From: Xiphydria camelus
Taxonomy: Eukaryota; Arthropoda; Insecta; Hymenoptera; Xiphydriidae
Length of the DNA: 64,000 nucleotides
Direction of reading: 5' to 3'
Assembly: GCA_963678675.1 (NCBI GenBank)
Contig: OY783195.1
Span: 24,105,385-24,169,384 of the forward strand
The notes under the pieces were generated by a model that was not told the DNA's origin, did not search any database, and worked only from the letters and a program-made list of their open reading frames with translations. A program made the position numbers and the translations under genes. Positions 1 through 13,433 of this stretch are shown piece by piece; the first letter of the stretch is position 1; the number at the start of each line of letters is the position of its first letter.

Positions 1-640
1 CAATCTTATTTCTCTCAATTTATTTATTTTCTCCTTTCCCCTTTTTGCCTCTTTTAAATTCCGTCATATATATATAATATATCCTCGCTCTGAGAGAATT
101 TCATCTCAAGACACTGTTACGATAAACTTTCTTTCTTTCCTTACACTCTCGACTAACAACCACTCATCTCTGTCTCTATTTCACGATAAACGAGTCATCC
201 TCTGATCAAATATTCTCCTTGTTACGAAAGTGGAAATCGGTGATTCGACGACTTGTGCCGGCTTTGCGTCTTAATATGGGGAAGAGGACAATGCGAAATG
301 ATTCGAACGGAATCGGCTTTCCACTTCAATCTGTCCTTTGTAAAGATCCGACAGTCGGCAGCGGTCTAGCTGGGGCTGCATAGAAAGCGCTTCTGCGGAG
401 AAACGGGTAAAATAAAAGAAATCCCTTCTATTGGCGTCGAGAGCGAGATAGACTCCCGTACCACGGCCGTAGTGCGGCCGTTAATGGAGATTACAGCAGG
501 TGGCGTAAAGCTGTGCCGGTACCGATAGGCATCGTAATAGATACACCCCGAGATCGGTCGGATCGCCAATATTGCAAAGAAACTCGATGACTACGTTTAC
601 CCCATGAATCGTCAGCCTATCAGATCAGTCCACTTTCGTT
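1..640. other. Unassigned sequence
   Basis: AT-rich start followed by mixed-composition DNA. A short inverted repeat (CACGGCCG..GCGGCCGT) lies near 462-482. I see no splice-bounded coding segment and no known repeat family. Confidence 0.5.
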
Positions 641-956
641 CTGAATCGCTATCTGTTTACTCTAATTGACTGTAAATGTCGATGTAGCATACAGTTCGTA
701 TTAAATTTACATAATCATACTGATAATAGCTGCGAAAGCCTAAAAGTTTTGATTTACTTTGTTTCGTTACCTCGTTTTGAATCACTAACTGTTTACTCTA
801 ATTATCCGCAAACGTCAATAAAACATCATACAGTTCTTATTAAAATTATTATAAGTTCCAATCTATAATTCGAGCAACATTTATTTTGTTAATAATACTC
901 ATAATTATAGTAACAATGGCTTCAAAAGTCTAAGAGTTTTGATTTACTTTGTTTTT
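641..956. repeat. Diverged tandem duplication
   Basis: Two neighbouring units share order and wording. Both contain GTTTACTCTAATT (from about 653 and 790) and end with GTTTTGATTTACTTTGTTT (near 748 and 936). The second unit carries about 50 extra bases in its AT-rich middle. No coding function is visible. Confidence 0.7.
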
Positions 957-1936
957 GTTATATATTGGAATAATTTATTTGAGAAAAATTCCAGTAGATG
1001 ATAATATTACAACATCATACTATAGTACTATAGTAATATAGTAGTATATAGTATTATATATAATGATAATGTATTATATTTTTGAAGGCTTGATTTAACT
1101 ATATGTCGAGGAGTCAAGAGGAAAACGGAAGCGAACCATCCTTTATTTCCATCCTCTCGTTTCCCATTCTCGTATTCCTCAGGGGTTTTGGACTATATGT
1201 ATACATTGCTTATATGCCAGCCTTAGAACGGCCAGGAAACACCCCTCTTCTACTAACTCCTTTTCCCGATATTCCCTATCCACGGAGTAACTGTAGGGGA
1301 GAGTCGAGTACCTCCGACCACTTAGGTGGCCCCTAGGTACCACGATTAATAGCGGTTGTCAGGGGCCAATCAAGATGTGATCGGGGTTACCCTAGTTTCC
1401 CCTATTTATAAATACCCGCGTCTCGTAAACCTTTTGTACATATTGACTCTCCTAATGTGTGTTATGTTATTCCTTAGGAAATAATATTTGAAAATCTTTT
1501 CTTAGATTTATGTTTTGAGAGTCTACGACATTTATCGAATAAGAGTTTATATGGAGCTTATCAAATATCAAGAGACACGGTAGTGTCTCGCGGCATGTTC
1601 GTTCATCGCAGCATCGCAGCACCCGTGTATCTTTACAGGAAAAATGTCTGCCCCCTTCACCCCTCAATTTTTACATCGAATTTCTCAATAAATATATGGT
1701 TATAACCAAAACTATGCTTAGTTACGCCATATAAATTGATTATTCTCTATTGATAGAGACCAGAATAAATGTTATAAGTTACATATTAACAGAGATTCAT
1801 CCTTAACACACATCGCGAAGCCACGCCCCTCCCGCCTAAAACTCGAGGTTTTTATTTTCTTGTCCGATATCTATATGTCAAAATGTCACAAAAATTCCGG
1901 CAATCTTCGGCGACAGTCGGCTATGATCGGAAATGT
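957..1936. other. Unassigned, AT-rich then mixed
   Basis: Positions 1010-1080 are a run of TAGTATA-type low-complexity sequence. TATTTATAAATA at about 1404 looks like a TATA element, but I could not define LTR ends or a transcription unit around it. Confidence 0.4.
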
Positions 1937-2117
1937 GTCATTAAAAAGAACTTGCCGCGTTTTTTTTCCTTCAAAATAAAAAATTCATACAGATAAAAAA
2001 TTTTATTCGATGTTTATGCACTTACGATTTTAAATAAATGCATACGCTTATATGATACCATCAGTATATAGTGGAAAAAATATGAAAACTTAAACGCGGC
2101 AAGTTCTTTTTTATGAC
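1937..2117. mobile_element. Small foldback element (MITE)
   Basis: The ends are inverted repeats: GTCATTAAAAAGAACTTGCC on the left is mirrored by GGCAAGTTCTTTTTTATGAC on the right, and the arms continue through CGCG. The 130-bp AT-rich interior has no ORF. This is a non-autonomous element; the superfamily is undetermined. Confidence 0.65.
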
Positions 2118-2301
2118 TTTTTTATACATTTTTTGTCATCGAATTTTTTAGTAACTTTTGATTTACAATAATTTTCCTTTCAAATGATGCTGAGGAGGCG
2201 CGATTCTTTCTAGGAGATGTAATACATTAGTGGTACAATTAGCTATGAAACATTTTGAATGTTGCTATGAATGTGGAATTAATTTTTATTTGTTGCAAGT
2301 A

Positions 2302-2571
2302 CACTGAGAAAAATAACCTTATCAATTTAATCAAAATCCTGGAGACTATTACTGAACCGTTTGGTGAAATATGGATCCTCCACCTGTTTGGTTAAACTGA
2401 CCCTTTTCTGGTTAGAATAACTAGATGTGTAGTTACAGCTGGTAACTAAGCATGTAGTTAGAATGACTAAATATTTGATTCAACTTACTAGTATTTTGGT
2501 TAGAATAATTAAACTCGCTTAACCAAATGCACTTTGTTAGTTTAACTAACAATAAGTTATTTTTGTCAGTG
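2302..2571 (+). mobile_element. MITE family A, copy 1
   Basis: A 270-bp element with CACTGAGAAAAATAA at the left and the mirrored TTATTTTTGTCAGTG at the right. It is flanked on both sides by TA, which fits a Tc1/mariner-type target. The interior contains GGTGAAATATGGATCC and repeated GGTTAGAATAACTA. Four more copies lie at 41600, 55364, 58571 and 60071. No coding capacity. Confidence 0.8.
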
Positions 2572-3240
2572 TAGTAGCAGTTGCAATATATAACGGTACT
2601 CTGTGCTATGTCGCTCTCTAGAATAAATTCTACTACGTGAAGTATCACTAATTACGCCATTTATTGAGTACCTACTTTATAAACAATTCTCTCTTCCGTG
2701 TACACGATTTTATCGAATCATTCTCCTTTCCACTGATAAACACATCCTGCAAGATCTTCCAAAATACCCGCCCTCTCTCTCCATAACCGTGCCATAAACC
2801 ATAGCTATCGAACACCGTTACCCATTTCTACTCGTCAGATACAAAGCTTGACATCCGAGTGAATTAAATTCCTTTTAACCCTAATTTGCTTGAAAATAGC
2901 AAAGTACGGACGTGTCAGTATTCCACCAAACTAAACTCTCACCGAGTTACAATTACAGTGAACGTGATAGAATTAGCCAAATTGACAGCTCGACGAGAGC
3001 ACCGCTCGTAGCATACTTCGAAACGACGTAATTGTCTCGCGTACCTTCGCGGGACAATATACGAGTATATACACCGGGCATACGAAGGATCCCGCATTTC
3101 CTGGACGGAAATATATATGCGTGAAAGGACTCGACCAACGACTTCGTCCGGTCGCTCGTAAATCGCCGCAGCGTCACTCCGTGTGGCGTGTCACGAATAT
3201 AATCCAATCAGGGGAAAGTTAAACTTTCTAATTGACCGGT
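2572..3240. other. Unassigned sequence
   Basis: Mixed-composition DNA. The 84-codon frame on the minus strand at 2953-3207 matches nothing I recognise and has no supporting splice context. Confidence 0.4.
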
Positions 3241-3970
3241 AACGAGAGAAGACACATTTAACTGCTCGCATTGAGGAGCGCTAAGAACGAGGTGCCGGAT
3301 TTCGCTGGGAACTTCACTACTCACTCGGAAGAGCCGAGCAACCACTCCATACCAACATACCCTCGCCCGCCTCGTCTTTCGCCCCCCTTCTTCGAATTCC
3401 CACGACTCCTCGCGACTTTGCCAACTTTAAACGCTACTTCCGCGCCGCGTCGACACGGGTTACCCGCGCGCGTCGCGAAAGCCAAACAATGCGCGGTTTC
3501 TGAGGAGCAGGCGCGCTCGGGGGTAACACGCTCGAGGGTTGAGCCCGCGAAGGAGACGCGCGTATAGATTGCCGCACGACCCGGCTATATCCGTGAATCG
3601 AACTGTAACGAGCAGGGTGGACACGGGCTGGCCGATGTGAAGGTACGCGGAAAATACGATCGCCAACCTCGAGCGAGACCCTCGCCCCTGTCAGGCCCTC
3701 CGCCTCCGTACTCTCACCCCCATCGACGCGCGGCGAGGGCCGTATAGGTATACCTGTATCACACACACAAAGTTGCGAACGCTCCTGCACGCGGAGGGAC
3801 GAGAATCGCGGAGCGCTCGGCTATCCGGAGATTGGTGGCGCCGAGGCGTACGGCCTTTAGGGATATGGCTGGGGTAAAGGGGTGATTTATTCACGATTCG
3901 TCGCGCTCAGCGGTATCCGAAGGGGCGAGAAAAGTGCGGGGCCGATCATTGACGTTCAATTTGGACGGGT
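3241..3970. other. CpG-rich island, no gene recognised
   Basis: Strikingly CpG-rich DNA (for example GCGCGCGTCGCG near 3467) with open frames of 66-118 codons overlapping on both strands. This is expected by chance in stop-poor GC-rich DNA. It could be a promoter or a first-exon region of a host gene outside the window, but no start, splice pair or protein family can be argued. Confidence 0.35.
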
Positions 3971-5649
3971 GAATGCGTGTGCGCATTCGATACGACTTTT
4001 TTAATTGCGGTATGTCGAGGGCCATTGATATGTGGTAATGGGAAGGGTGGAGATTTGGAGATGAGAGGTCCTACTATGTGTATTGAGGATAGTTTTCTGT
4101 ATGTCACTGTAATTTCCTTCTTATTTTCTTCTCGTTTAAAGAGCATCTTTCATTATCGCATGTTGGCAAAATTGACACAAATCAGTAGCCCCGAAATATC
4201 TTTTCCCCTACTTATTCATATGCGCGGAAATTAACTTTAATCAATTGCATTACCAGGCCGCTAACGCGTGATTTTTTCTTTCCAGTCATCTAACAATTTA
4301 GTATTAAATTTAAAAAATCGCAAGAGAGCGACGCCATTTACCATTCATTATGACTAATAAAATTTGATAGACGATAATATTCCAAGCGGAGTTACAATTT
4401 TTTGTTGTACTTGCAGTAAATTCGGTCACGCTAGCGGCTTTTAAATTAATTTGCTCAATACAAGAAAATTTCTTTCAATGTTGTAGCTCTTATCTGCGTA
4501 GTGTTATTTCAGAACGCGCGAGAGATATGGCATATTTTCGATTTTTTGACTTTCTGTTTCCACAGAAATTTCTATCGTTTCCCCAGAAAAAACATTTAAT
4601 TACTGTGTAATTCATTTAAGTTTCCAGGGCGGAATCATAGTTTATGCTATAGTCAAATTGTAATTAGTGCAGTTCCTTTTTCCCCATGTAACTATTACCT
4701 GGAAAACTTCTATAGGCTGTTTTCAAAGTCCCCAGAATTGAAAAATGCCCCTTAAACCAATACGTACCTTTGGCTATACGAGAAGGTACACACCTGATCA
4801 TCCGTGAACAGGGTTGCGTTACCTAAAGAGATACCCTCTGTACCGAGCTCCGATTCACACGTGCATGCAGGACACCCCTAACGAGCTAAATATCAGGAAA
4901 TCAAGCGTGAAGAAAAGCGCCCAATCGTCGGATGCTGGACACGTTCCCCGAGTAAAGAAATAAGAAGAGGAGGAGTTTCAAGTTTCATTGGAGCTTCCAT
5001 GATACCCACGGCCAGATCCCTTCCAGTCATCCTTCCTTCCCATCCTTTCTTCTACACTGCTTCGTGTCTTGCCAGTTCTCCGTGTGCTTCTTCCAAAGTC
5101 CAGGTGGAGGTAAGGTGCGCCACAGAATACTCCCAAGAATCGTGCTGGCCATGTATTTGCGGGAGAAAATTGTCGAAGAAATTTTTCGAGAAATTCACGA
5201 GGATATCTGTCTCTCTTTTTCCTTTTTACCCTCTCTCTTTCTCTCTCTTTCCCTCTCGATACGTACACATTGCATGTCTACACATAAATATATTAGTAGG
5301 TACCCATACCATTTGAAGTTTATACACCCATCTGTCGAAATTGCAAGGAAGCGTGTAATACGAAGGCTGCAGGATGAATACGACATTGGTAATGGAAGGA
5401 GACTGCGGTCGATGAAAGTGCAGTCTTCTACCTCCGTCGAAGATCAAAATAGCATCTCCGGTGTATTTTCGAAAGTATATACTCGGGATGCGAAGACTAT
5501 CATACAAAACGAAGAGGAATTCCATTAATGGATAGAAAAGAGAGCCGGCGCGATTCACCATGTTCTTATTAGTCGTATGTTATAAAAGTGGTTATGATCT
5601 GTGATATTAATTCGTATAATAGTTATGTAGTTTCTCATAAAATTCCATT
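3971..5649. other. Unassigned, with a pyrimidine tract and a 154-codon frame
   Basis: Mostly unremarkable DNA. A plus-strand frame of 154 codons at 5064-5528 runs through a CT-rich microsatellite (about 5205-5255), so its Ser/Leu/Phe stretch is low-complexity translation. The C-terminal 65 residues are ordinary in composition but belong to no family I know. Confidence 0.35.
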
Positions 5650-6567
5650 ATTTTGCCATGCGTTCGTTCATATCTACATGTGTTCATCGGAATTCTAAAA
5701 TAAACTAAATATATACATTTTCTTGTTCGTCTTTTCAGTTCGTTCGTATTGCGTTTCTCAATTTGCAATTTAAGGGAAAGCAGGGTGAAATAGAACGTGG
5801 AATTAATTCTTAATCATCACGCTAAACAACAATTACCGAGGGCCTTCATTTTGTAATGTTTCGACCCACTCTCTCGATTTTATAAACTACAAAATCATGA
5901 TTTTTTTAGAGGGATTACGTTAAGCTATCATACTCCCTGCTATCCATTAACAGAGTCTGTTACTTTCAATTGCGCTCGTTTATTTCTACATACGTTGATC
6001 TTCGTTGTAGAATGAACTAAATATGTAATTTTTCGTGTTCTTTTTTTCAGTTAATTTGTATTGCATTTCCAAACTTGCAATTTAAGGGAAAGCGAGGTAA
6101 AGTAGAGAAATCGAAAACGTCGAATTGGCTCTCGTTAATCACGCTAAGCAACGATTGCCGCGCCCAAAGATAAAGTCTAGCTGAATACGAACCTATATAT
6201 ATAATAAAAAAATTTATTTCAGACGAATAGGAATTTATTCACATCGAACAAAAGTCTATTTGAATTAAAGTTCTACTAGGTTTGTACTCGAATAAAAAGA
6301 TATGTAAACATTTATTTAATTCAAATAGACAATTTTGTTATTTGATAGATAATTTTTGTTCAATGTATATAAATTTCTATATATATCAAATAAATGTATC
6401 TATTAGGTTCGTATCTATTCAACCAGACCTTTTCCCCGAGTGCGAGGGCGTTCATTTTATAACACTTCGACCCACTTTCGATTTTAAAAGCTTTCAAATC
6501 ATAACTTTTTAGAAAGATTACGTTAAGCTCCCATTCTCTCTACTATCCAATAACAAAGTACTTCTAC
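5650..6567. repeat. Tandem duplication, second copy interrupted
   Basis: Unit 1 (about 5650-5967) and unit 2 (about 5968-6567) are diverged copies. Both contain TTGCAATTTAAGGGAAAGC, a segment CACTTTCGATTTTA/CACTCTCTCGATTTTA, and GATTACGTTAAGCT. Unit 2 is longer because a family-B MITE sits inside it; unit 1 shows the uninterrupted arrangement. Confidence 0.75.
6163..6442 (+). mobile_element. MITE family B, copy 1
   Basis: Inverted ends AAAGTCTAGCTGAATACGAA and the mirror of TTCGTATCTATTCAACCAGA identify the family also present at 42433 and 47336. The outermost bases are degenerate. The interior is AT-rich with no ORF. It lies within the second unit of a local duplication, and the first unit lacks it. 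Confidence 0.7.
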
Positions 6568-9500
6568 TTACGATAACAATGGCGTAAAAAAGAATACGAC
6601 TGTACGTGTTCTCTGCAGTTTCCGCAGAGGATCTTCATTATTTCATTATTCCACTCCATTTCAAACGGACGCGAACAAGATAAACCTTTCGAAGCGCGAA
6701 CCGCGCGACGGAGAAGTTTCAAATTTTCACCGAAACTCGCGCTAAATTCACGGGAGACGGTGGAAAATTCTCGCCTCGTCGTGGTTTCCCGACAAAGAGT
6801 CACGATGAAACCACGAAGTGGAGGAAAGCTGCCAGCACGAGCGGATATCCGCATTGCACCTGCGCGATGAATTAATTAAAAAATATTCAAACGAAAACTC
6901 GATCCATATTTCCACCCCTCGCCTCTTCCTGTCTATAAGCAAGACGCCTTCTTCGGCTCGCGATAAGATCACTTACGGTTTTTCAGTGAAATCCATTCAT
7001 CATAAAAAAGGGCAAAAAAGAAGCGCTTAGCGTGCGAGGTTTTGAAAGAAGCTTTTGATAGGGAACTTTTCATGCATGCATCCAAGTCTTGCGCTAATGC
7101 GACCTTCTTCGCCTTCTTATTCTCTCTGCTTTCCCTCCTTCCTTTCATTCTTCGTTAGAAAAGGAATACATTTATGAATATATTCAGGATGTTTAATATT
7201 TTGTAAAGAAAGATGTAACGATGAACGTCTTGGGTATGATGCGCAAGGAAATTGCAGCTACTAAATTTACAGATTAAAAGAGCAAAAAGATTTGCAATTT
7301 TTGTATTTCAATTGGTATGAAATTTGATCAAAGGTAATTCGAATATGAATATGGAAAAATAGCAAAGACGCTTTTAAACTTCTAATGGAATAATACCCAC
7401 ATTTCACTGTATCCCTCTTTAAATGATCTCATCGATTCAAAAATTCCATCGCGCACTTTTACATGCAACTAAACGTAGATAACTCTGGAAGAGGCGCTCC
7501 GAGGAAATCGAGTTAGGCAACGACTCTAAATGTATGTTAATTTTAACGAGTCCGACCGTCAGTGACAATTTCGTTCTGCGTTGAAGGTCGAGCCCAGTTG
7601 CTGTCGGGTTCTTTTGGATGCGAAAAAGTATCCCAAATGTAAATTGAAAGGACGAGAAGTCATTACCCACTCGACGTATTCACAATCATGCGGAATATTC
7701 TCAAGGTATGGCTCCGCTTGTTCTTGAGCTTCCTTTGAAGTACCTCACGTAAATTTATTTACCGCGAGACGAGTTCTTATTGAATTCGACGCCGCCGGAA
7801 GGGGGCTCTTAAAATTCTTATAATATGCTTCTGACTCTTTCCACAATCCCGGTTAACTCGGGCGAAATGAGCTTAAATTGACGCGAGCTGACGAATGATT
7901 GATTTTCGACTAATTATATTCCGAGGTTCTTATTAATTTAGTTACGCTTTAATTAGCAGTTAATTAATTATACATCTTTAATTGCTCGACTTCCCCGGGC
8001 CGTAATACGAACGACGGTTGTAGTGGTAATGCTTATTTATCTAAAGGAGGCGGCTTTATGTATACTCCACTTTTCGGAGAAACGTACTCGAGGGTGGATG
8101 CCCCCGGGGGGTAAATTTATTCGTTTAACCATTAACCATCCTGCCCTTTGATTATGAAGTAACACACACCATGACCTTAATCACTGAGAATCGGCATCGT
8201 TAAAATTTTGAAGAAAAAGTAACTGTTATCAGAACATGTTAGTCGTTAGGAAATATTCTGACAGGAAAGGTTTTACTTGTAGAGATGAATTTAAAGTTGC
8301 AAGCGCAGAATTGACTGGTCGCATAGTTTTTATAACGACTGCAAAAAAAATCTGCCGACCTTTTTTGCAAGCACATTACTTTTCTGTTGACTAAGAAAAT
8401 TCCACAATAACAAGCTTCAATCTTCATTGACATAAATGAAATGGAATGTATTGTAATTAGACGTCTATTCGAATTTGTCGATGACTGTATCCATTATCAA
8501 AATTTACCATTAATTTTTAATGAACAATTATAATTATGAGTATTACCGAATTACGAATTTTGTGTTGGAGACGGTTCACCTATATTTTCTGTATATCAAA
8601 GTCCACTGATTCTTTGTGCTAATTTAACATTTTTCGTGTTAAAATTAAGACAAAGAATGTTAAATCAATGCAAAGAATCGCTTGATTTTAACGACCAAAA
8701 ATGGGTGAACTGATTAAAATAAAATTTTCAACTATGTACTTTTCGTTTCCGGGTGGTAACCGTGTCCATGTTAAGTTATTTACCGACGTTTCAACCGACT
8801 GGCGTTTCGCAAACATTGCAGTTTGCTTTATCAGGGCGGATAACATTATTGATGAACAAATCCACCTCTGATGGTATAAACGTTGCAACATTCGAACTGA
8901 TATCTATTAAACCACTTCGACGTATTGCGTAACGTATAGAACAAGTGATTACTAATATCTTCTCACATTTCAAACGGAAATTAAGTCCTGTTATAATATA
9001 TTATATATCAATCAAATATTAACACTATGCTTATGATATCGATCCTGTGAGACAGCGAACGGGAGCTCCGATACTCCGACGGGTAGATAGTAATCTTATA
9101 ATCAACGCAAAATTATGATATCGTTGAAGAGCAAAATTCCGAAGTGCGGAATTGGTTTCAAAGTGTTACGCTGCCGTGTGCTAAGAAAAGATATGATTAA
9201 TTTCAACAGTGTTTAAAGTTAGTCATAATCGCAGAATTCTCGAATGTGGAAATATGTATGGAGTTACGATGTCTTGATTAAGTAATTATATCAAACAACA
9301 TTAATTAATAAACTAGAATAAAGGAACGTGTTTAATATCTCACCCCAAAAGTATTGCATAAGAGTCAAAATTATTTCGAATGTCGAAAATGAGAGCCCTA
9401 GCATACAGCAGTCATACATTTTGATAATTTGAAAATGTCTCCCCGCAAAACAAAAGCCAACGAATCCATAACCTAGACAGTGCATGCGATAGATCAAAGA

Positions 9501-11394
9501 ATGAAGCAACAGACAGGAAAATATCGGATCAAAATGCATTTCCCTTGTTATCGACGTCGCCATTCGCAAAATCGCAACCATCTGCGCAATATATAATACT
9601 TCGCGACGGTACGAGTATTACATATTCGCACGTATACGTCCGAGAATAATAAACGGATACACCCGGTTTATGGTGCCGGGATTATTACTGTTTTCCACCC
9701 AACACATTTTATCCACCCTCGTCGTATCATTGCTTTGTTCCGCAATGGCGGAGTGCCAGACGTAAAATGTCATTTTCATTAATCGTGACGTCATACGCCG
9801 AGAGGAGTGACGTTCATTAAGGCCACTCCCCGCGTGAATTTCCAAAAGGCTTCATCAATGGTAAAATGGTAGATACATACCTCCATAAGCGATAAAAGGA
9901 CAATTTTATTAAATAATTGTACAATAATCTCGCATAGAGGAAAGGTATCTTTTGTTTAATATTTTAACTTTAGAGATTAGTTTTCCAATTTTTTCATCAT
10001 ATTTATGAATGGAACACAGCAACAATTTAAGAAAAAAGATTCCTTGTGGATTTTTCGAAGACCTCAGTAATAATGTGGTAAGGAATGAATACTAAGCTGG
10101 TCGGAGAACTATCATATCAGTACGTTATGAAACTTAAAAAATCTTATCTGCTTCATGGAAAGCAAAGAAAGGGCCTAGCTCAGATTGACTCAAGAGATTT
10201 TTAAAAATAAATCTTTCATTATCTAAACAAGTTTTAATAAACACGATGTTTATAATTTGTTGATAATTTAGGCGAACGAAAAATATAAGTTTTATTAGAC
10301 TGTCCCTTTCAATACGAACGATTTATGAAAGGGACAAAATGCACTTTTTTATGAAATTAAAAATAAGATAAATAAGCATAGTAAGAAGCTTATTACCACG
10401 TACTGTTATCGTCAGATAAAGAAGCTTTCTAATGTTGTCAACAAGAATTAGAATAGTTCCTTAGGTTATCTGTTATATTATCTTATATAAAAATGTCCCT
10501 TTCACTTCTCTCTTATGTTAAATGAATTGTCTTATTCACAAATAATTTCGCTCATAATTCTGAAACAATTGAATTTAAAGCATTTAATTATTGAAACTTT
10601 TTGTTCAGACTGACTCCAAAACGTATGTTGGTAATGAAGATATGAAAGTTCCTGTACAGAACACCCTGTACATGCATTGGGAACGGAACGAATATTATGC
10701 CATGCTAGAAAAATCAATCAGACGATAAAGCCCACCTCGTTATGGTATTTCCGCAGGCAGGAAGTGCCTACCTTGTAAGTGCGCTAGTTCATACACGTAC
10801 ATATGCATATATACCTATGCCGTGTAACAACGGAATACCCACACGAGAAATTCCTTGTTAGACTCCTAAAGGGAACATATAGGTAGATATATCTATTCGA
10901 ACCCGTTTCAAAGGAACGTGTACCGGAACAGATGGATCCCCTGTACCCCCCGTGGGTAGAATTAAATACGGATTAGAGAGCTGTACAGAATCGTCCAAAA
11001 ATCGAACGATATTCAACGGATCAATATATTCTCCCTGTGTCACATTCCGACAACGAGATATCTTCATCGCCCTAATGAATTCCGTATATGATGTGAAAAT
11101 GCATCAAAGACTAGTAATATTCGTTCGTTTTAATTATAAATCATTGATTATAACACGTGTAAAAGCCTTTTGTTTATTTTCAATACTATCATAATTATTA
11201 AATTCTTAAAGATTATAATTATCTAACTAAAATTATCCCCTTTCTCCCTTAAATATTATTTAAATAATTATGTAATACAAATCAATAATTATTTTTAAAT
11301 TATTTTAAAGTACCTAATAATTATTTTACACAAATCAATAATTATTTAATAAGAATAATTATTATTTAATAAAAATCAATACAAAAATTCCAGG
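6568..11394. other. Long unassigned stretch
   Basis: No host exon or element is recognised in most of this interval. Local structure: a weak foldback at about 8568-8712 (GGTTCACC mirrored by GGTGAACT, with CAAAGAATG repeats inside), a hairpin TGTCCCTTTCA..TGAAAGGGACA at 10311-10335 whose first arm recurs at about 10495, and very AT-rich ATAATTATTT repeats at 11200-11370. Confidence 0.4.
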
Positions 11395-11641
11395 CAGGAT
11401 GTAATAGCTAAGAGGTCTGGAACATAAGGAGCCTAATTCTCTTCAGAGTTAGTACGCTAATCAGACATGACTTTCTGTGATCCTCGCTCCTCAGAATCTA
11501 TTCGGATGTCAATTCTTTATAAAAGTGAGAGGATCGTAGGAAGTCATACCATTTGTGTGTGTGTGTGTGTGTGGTCAGTGTATAATCTCTGAACAAAATT
11601 AGGCTCCTCCTATTTCAGCCCTCTTGACCATTACACCCTAT
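11395..11641. mobile_element. MITE with ~50-bp inverted ends
   Basis: The left end (AGGATGTAATAGCTAAGAGG) and the mirrored right end (AGGGTGTAATGGTCAAGAGG in inverted reading) stay alignable for about 50 bases, both reaching AGGAGCCTAATT and TTCAGAG. The centre includes a (TG)n microsatellite at 11554-11573. No ORF. Confidence 0.7.
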
Positions 11642-12507
11642 ACAGGTATATACACCTGTATCTAATGCAGCGATCGATCATCGCATAATCGCAATAACGT
11701 CAAAATGCAAAGAATAAAATCACCCCCGCGTACCAATCCTCTCGAATGCATCTAACTCTCGTACAGCCGATCGGCATCACTGAGATTATCACGACAAGTA
11801 TTAGCGGTACAGTAGAGTCACGCATATATACATATACCTAATGTGGAAATTGAAAATATGGCATTGAAAGGGTATACAGAGACTCGCGGAGCCATGCTCA
11901 TTAAAATATATGAAGGAGAAGAAAAAAGAGTAGCGAAAACAAAAAAATACACGTCCCCCGTCTGTTGGTACAGTGGTGCATACTTATTTGCGACGGTTGG
12001 TCCGCTGCCAAGATTGCCGACTCCCCGCGGCTATCGTACCACTGTTCCACCTCTTTGCTCGAATACGTATAAATCTATTGTGCCGCGTCGACGAAACATA
12101 TATCCCGAGCCAAATATAGTCTCCCCGCACATGTCTGCCTCTCTCCATTCCCCGCTGGAAAATCTCAATTTCCCAAAATTTCTGGGATATGCGGAGCGAC
12201 GCCCGGGAGAAGAAACGTCGCTTTCCATTCGAACGACGCTGATAATGCCGCCGAAACGTTGACGCGAACGAACAAGGGACGCCGGAGCGCTGGCGACAGT
12301 GATATTCCGAAGGGGAAAGGACGATCGCAGCCGAAACGCCGCTCCGTCGTTGAATAAATAATCTTCCCGCGCGAGGGAAAGTGTGCGGCGCGAGTTACTA
12401 AAATCGGTAGTGGTCCGGCGATGCGTAACGATTTTATGGGCCGTATTAAAAATAGGTAGATATGGCTAGAGAGTGTGGCGAAAGACTGGACAAAGTTTAA
12501 CCAAGAA
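11642..12507. other. Unassigned, moderately GC-rich
   Basis: A plus-strand frame of 139 codons (11843-12262) overlaps a 65-codon minus frame. Neither resembles a known family. The region after 12200 is CpG-rich. Confidence 0.35.
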
Positions 12508-12736
12508 GTACAAACTCACAGTGACGCTCGACGCTTATTTTCAGCTTCAAATAGATCACGTGACCAAGATTATTTGAAAATATGCAGTTATGTGTTACGT
12601 ACGTTTTATTATTTCAATAATGCAAATTGTCGAAAATGAATTTCGCAAAATATTAACTGCTTATTTTCGAATAATCTTGGTCACGTGACCTATTTGACGC
12701 TGAAAATAAGCGTCGAGTGTCACCATGAATTTGTAC
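12508..12736. mobile_element. Foldback element with ~85-bp arms
   Basis: Arms at about 12508-12590 and 12655-12736 are mirror images with few mismatches, including GCTTATTTTCAGC and ATCACGTGACCAAGATTATT against AATAATCTTGGTCACGTGAC. The loop is about 65 bp. No ORF and no clear target duplication. Confidence 0.75.
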
Positions 12737-13433
12737 CTAAAGAGTGTAGCTATGAATCGTATTCCAGATTTTCAGCCAGACAATTTTCTCGTATTGGTTT
12801 AAAAGTAAAATTTACTCGACTTAATTTTTATCCAATTTCGTTGTATGAATACTTTATTATGAAAATGTAATAACTTATTCAATATAAGAATATAGTTCGT
12901 TAGTAATAATTTGAGAGTTTAGTAAAATAATCATTTGAAATAATACCAACAGACAAGACCAGATATCGACTACAACATAACCTGAGCTCTTATTGAAGAA
13001 CGCATCGTTTACTACATAGCTACAAATCTGGTATAGATTTGTAACCATACATTTTTGGTTCAATTTTTCTCAGATTTCTACTATAGGTACTTTAGCCATA
13101 GTTCTTTTTTTACGCGGAATGCTAAGCTAAAAAGGGGTGACTAACATTTAGAAATTGATGCAAAAATATGCTTTACAAACGTCAAGATACCGAAATTTGA
13201 AAAAAATATGGCACAATATATACGTACATTGAGAAAAAAGTAAATAACAAAATAATTTTGATGTCAATTTGATAACTTAAAAAAATATTTGTTGGATTAT
13301 CCAAATGTTTAGCTCAGCCATCAAAGTTTTCGTGAAATCAACCAAAGAATGTTGCAATTCCAAAAAAAACGGTTTATTGGCTCGTATTCATTCAAAATAT
13401 TTCGTTAGCCCGACTGAAAGTTCTTTCAGTGTA
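12737..13433. other. Unassigned, with a MITE-end remnant
   Basis: CATTGAGAAAAAAGTAAATAA near 13229 resembles the shared MITE end of this window, but I could not find its partner. The rest is AT-rich and unassigned. Confidence 0.35.

Noticed and set aside
1291..1636. Possible solo LTR (TG..CA with TATTTATAAATA)
   Set aside because: No target duplication and no primer site or polypurine tract; the ends are arbitrary.
5064..5528. 154-codon plus-strand frame
   Set aside because: It crosses a CT-rich tract and resembles no known family; the non-repetitive end alone is too short to argue for a gene.
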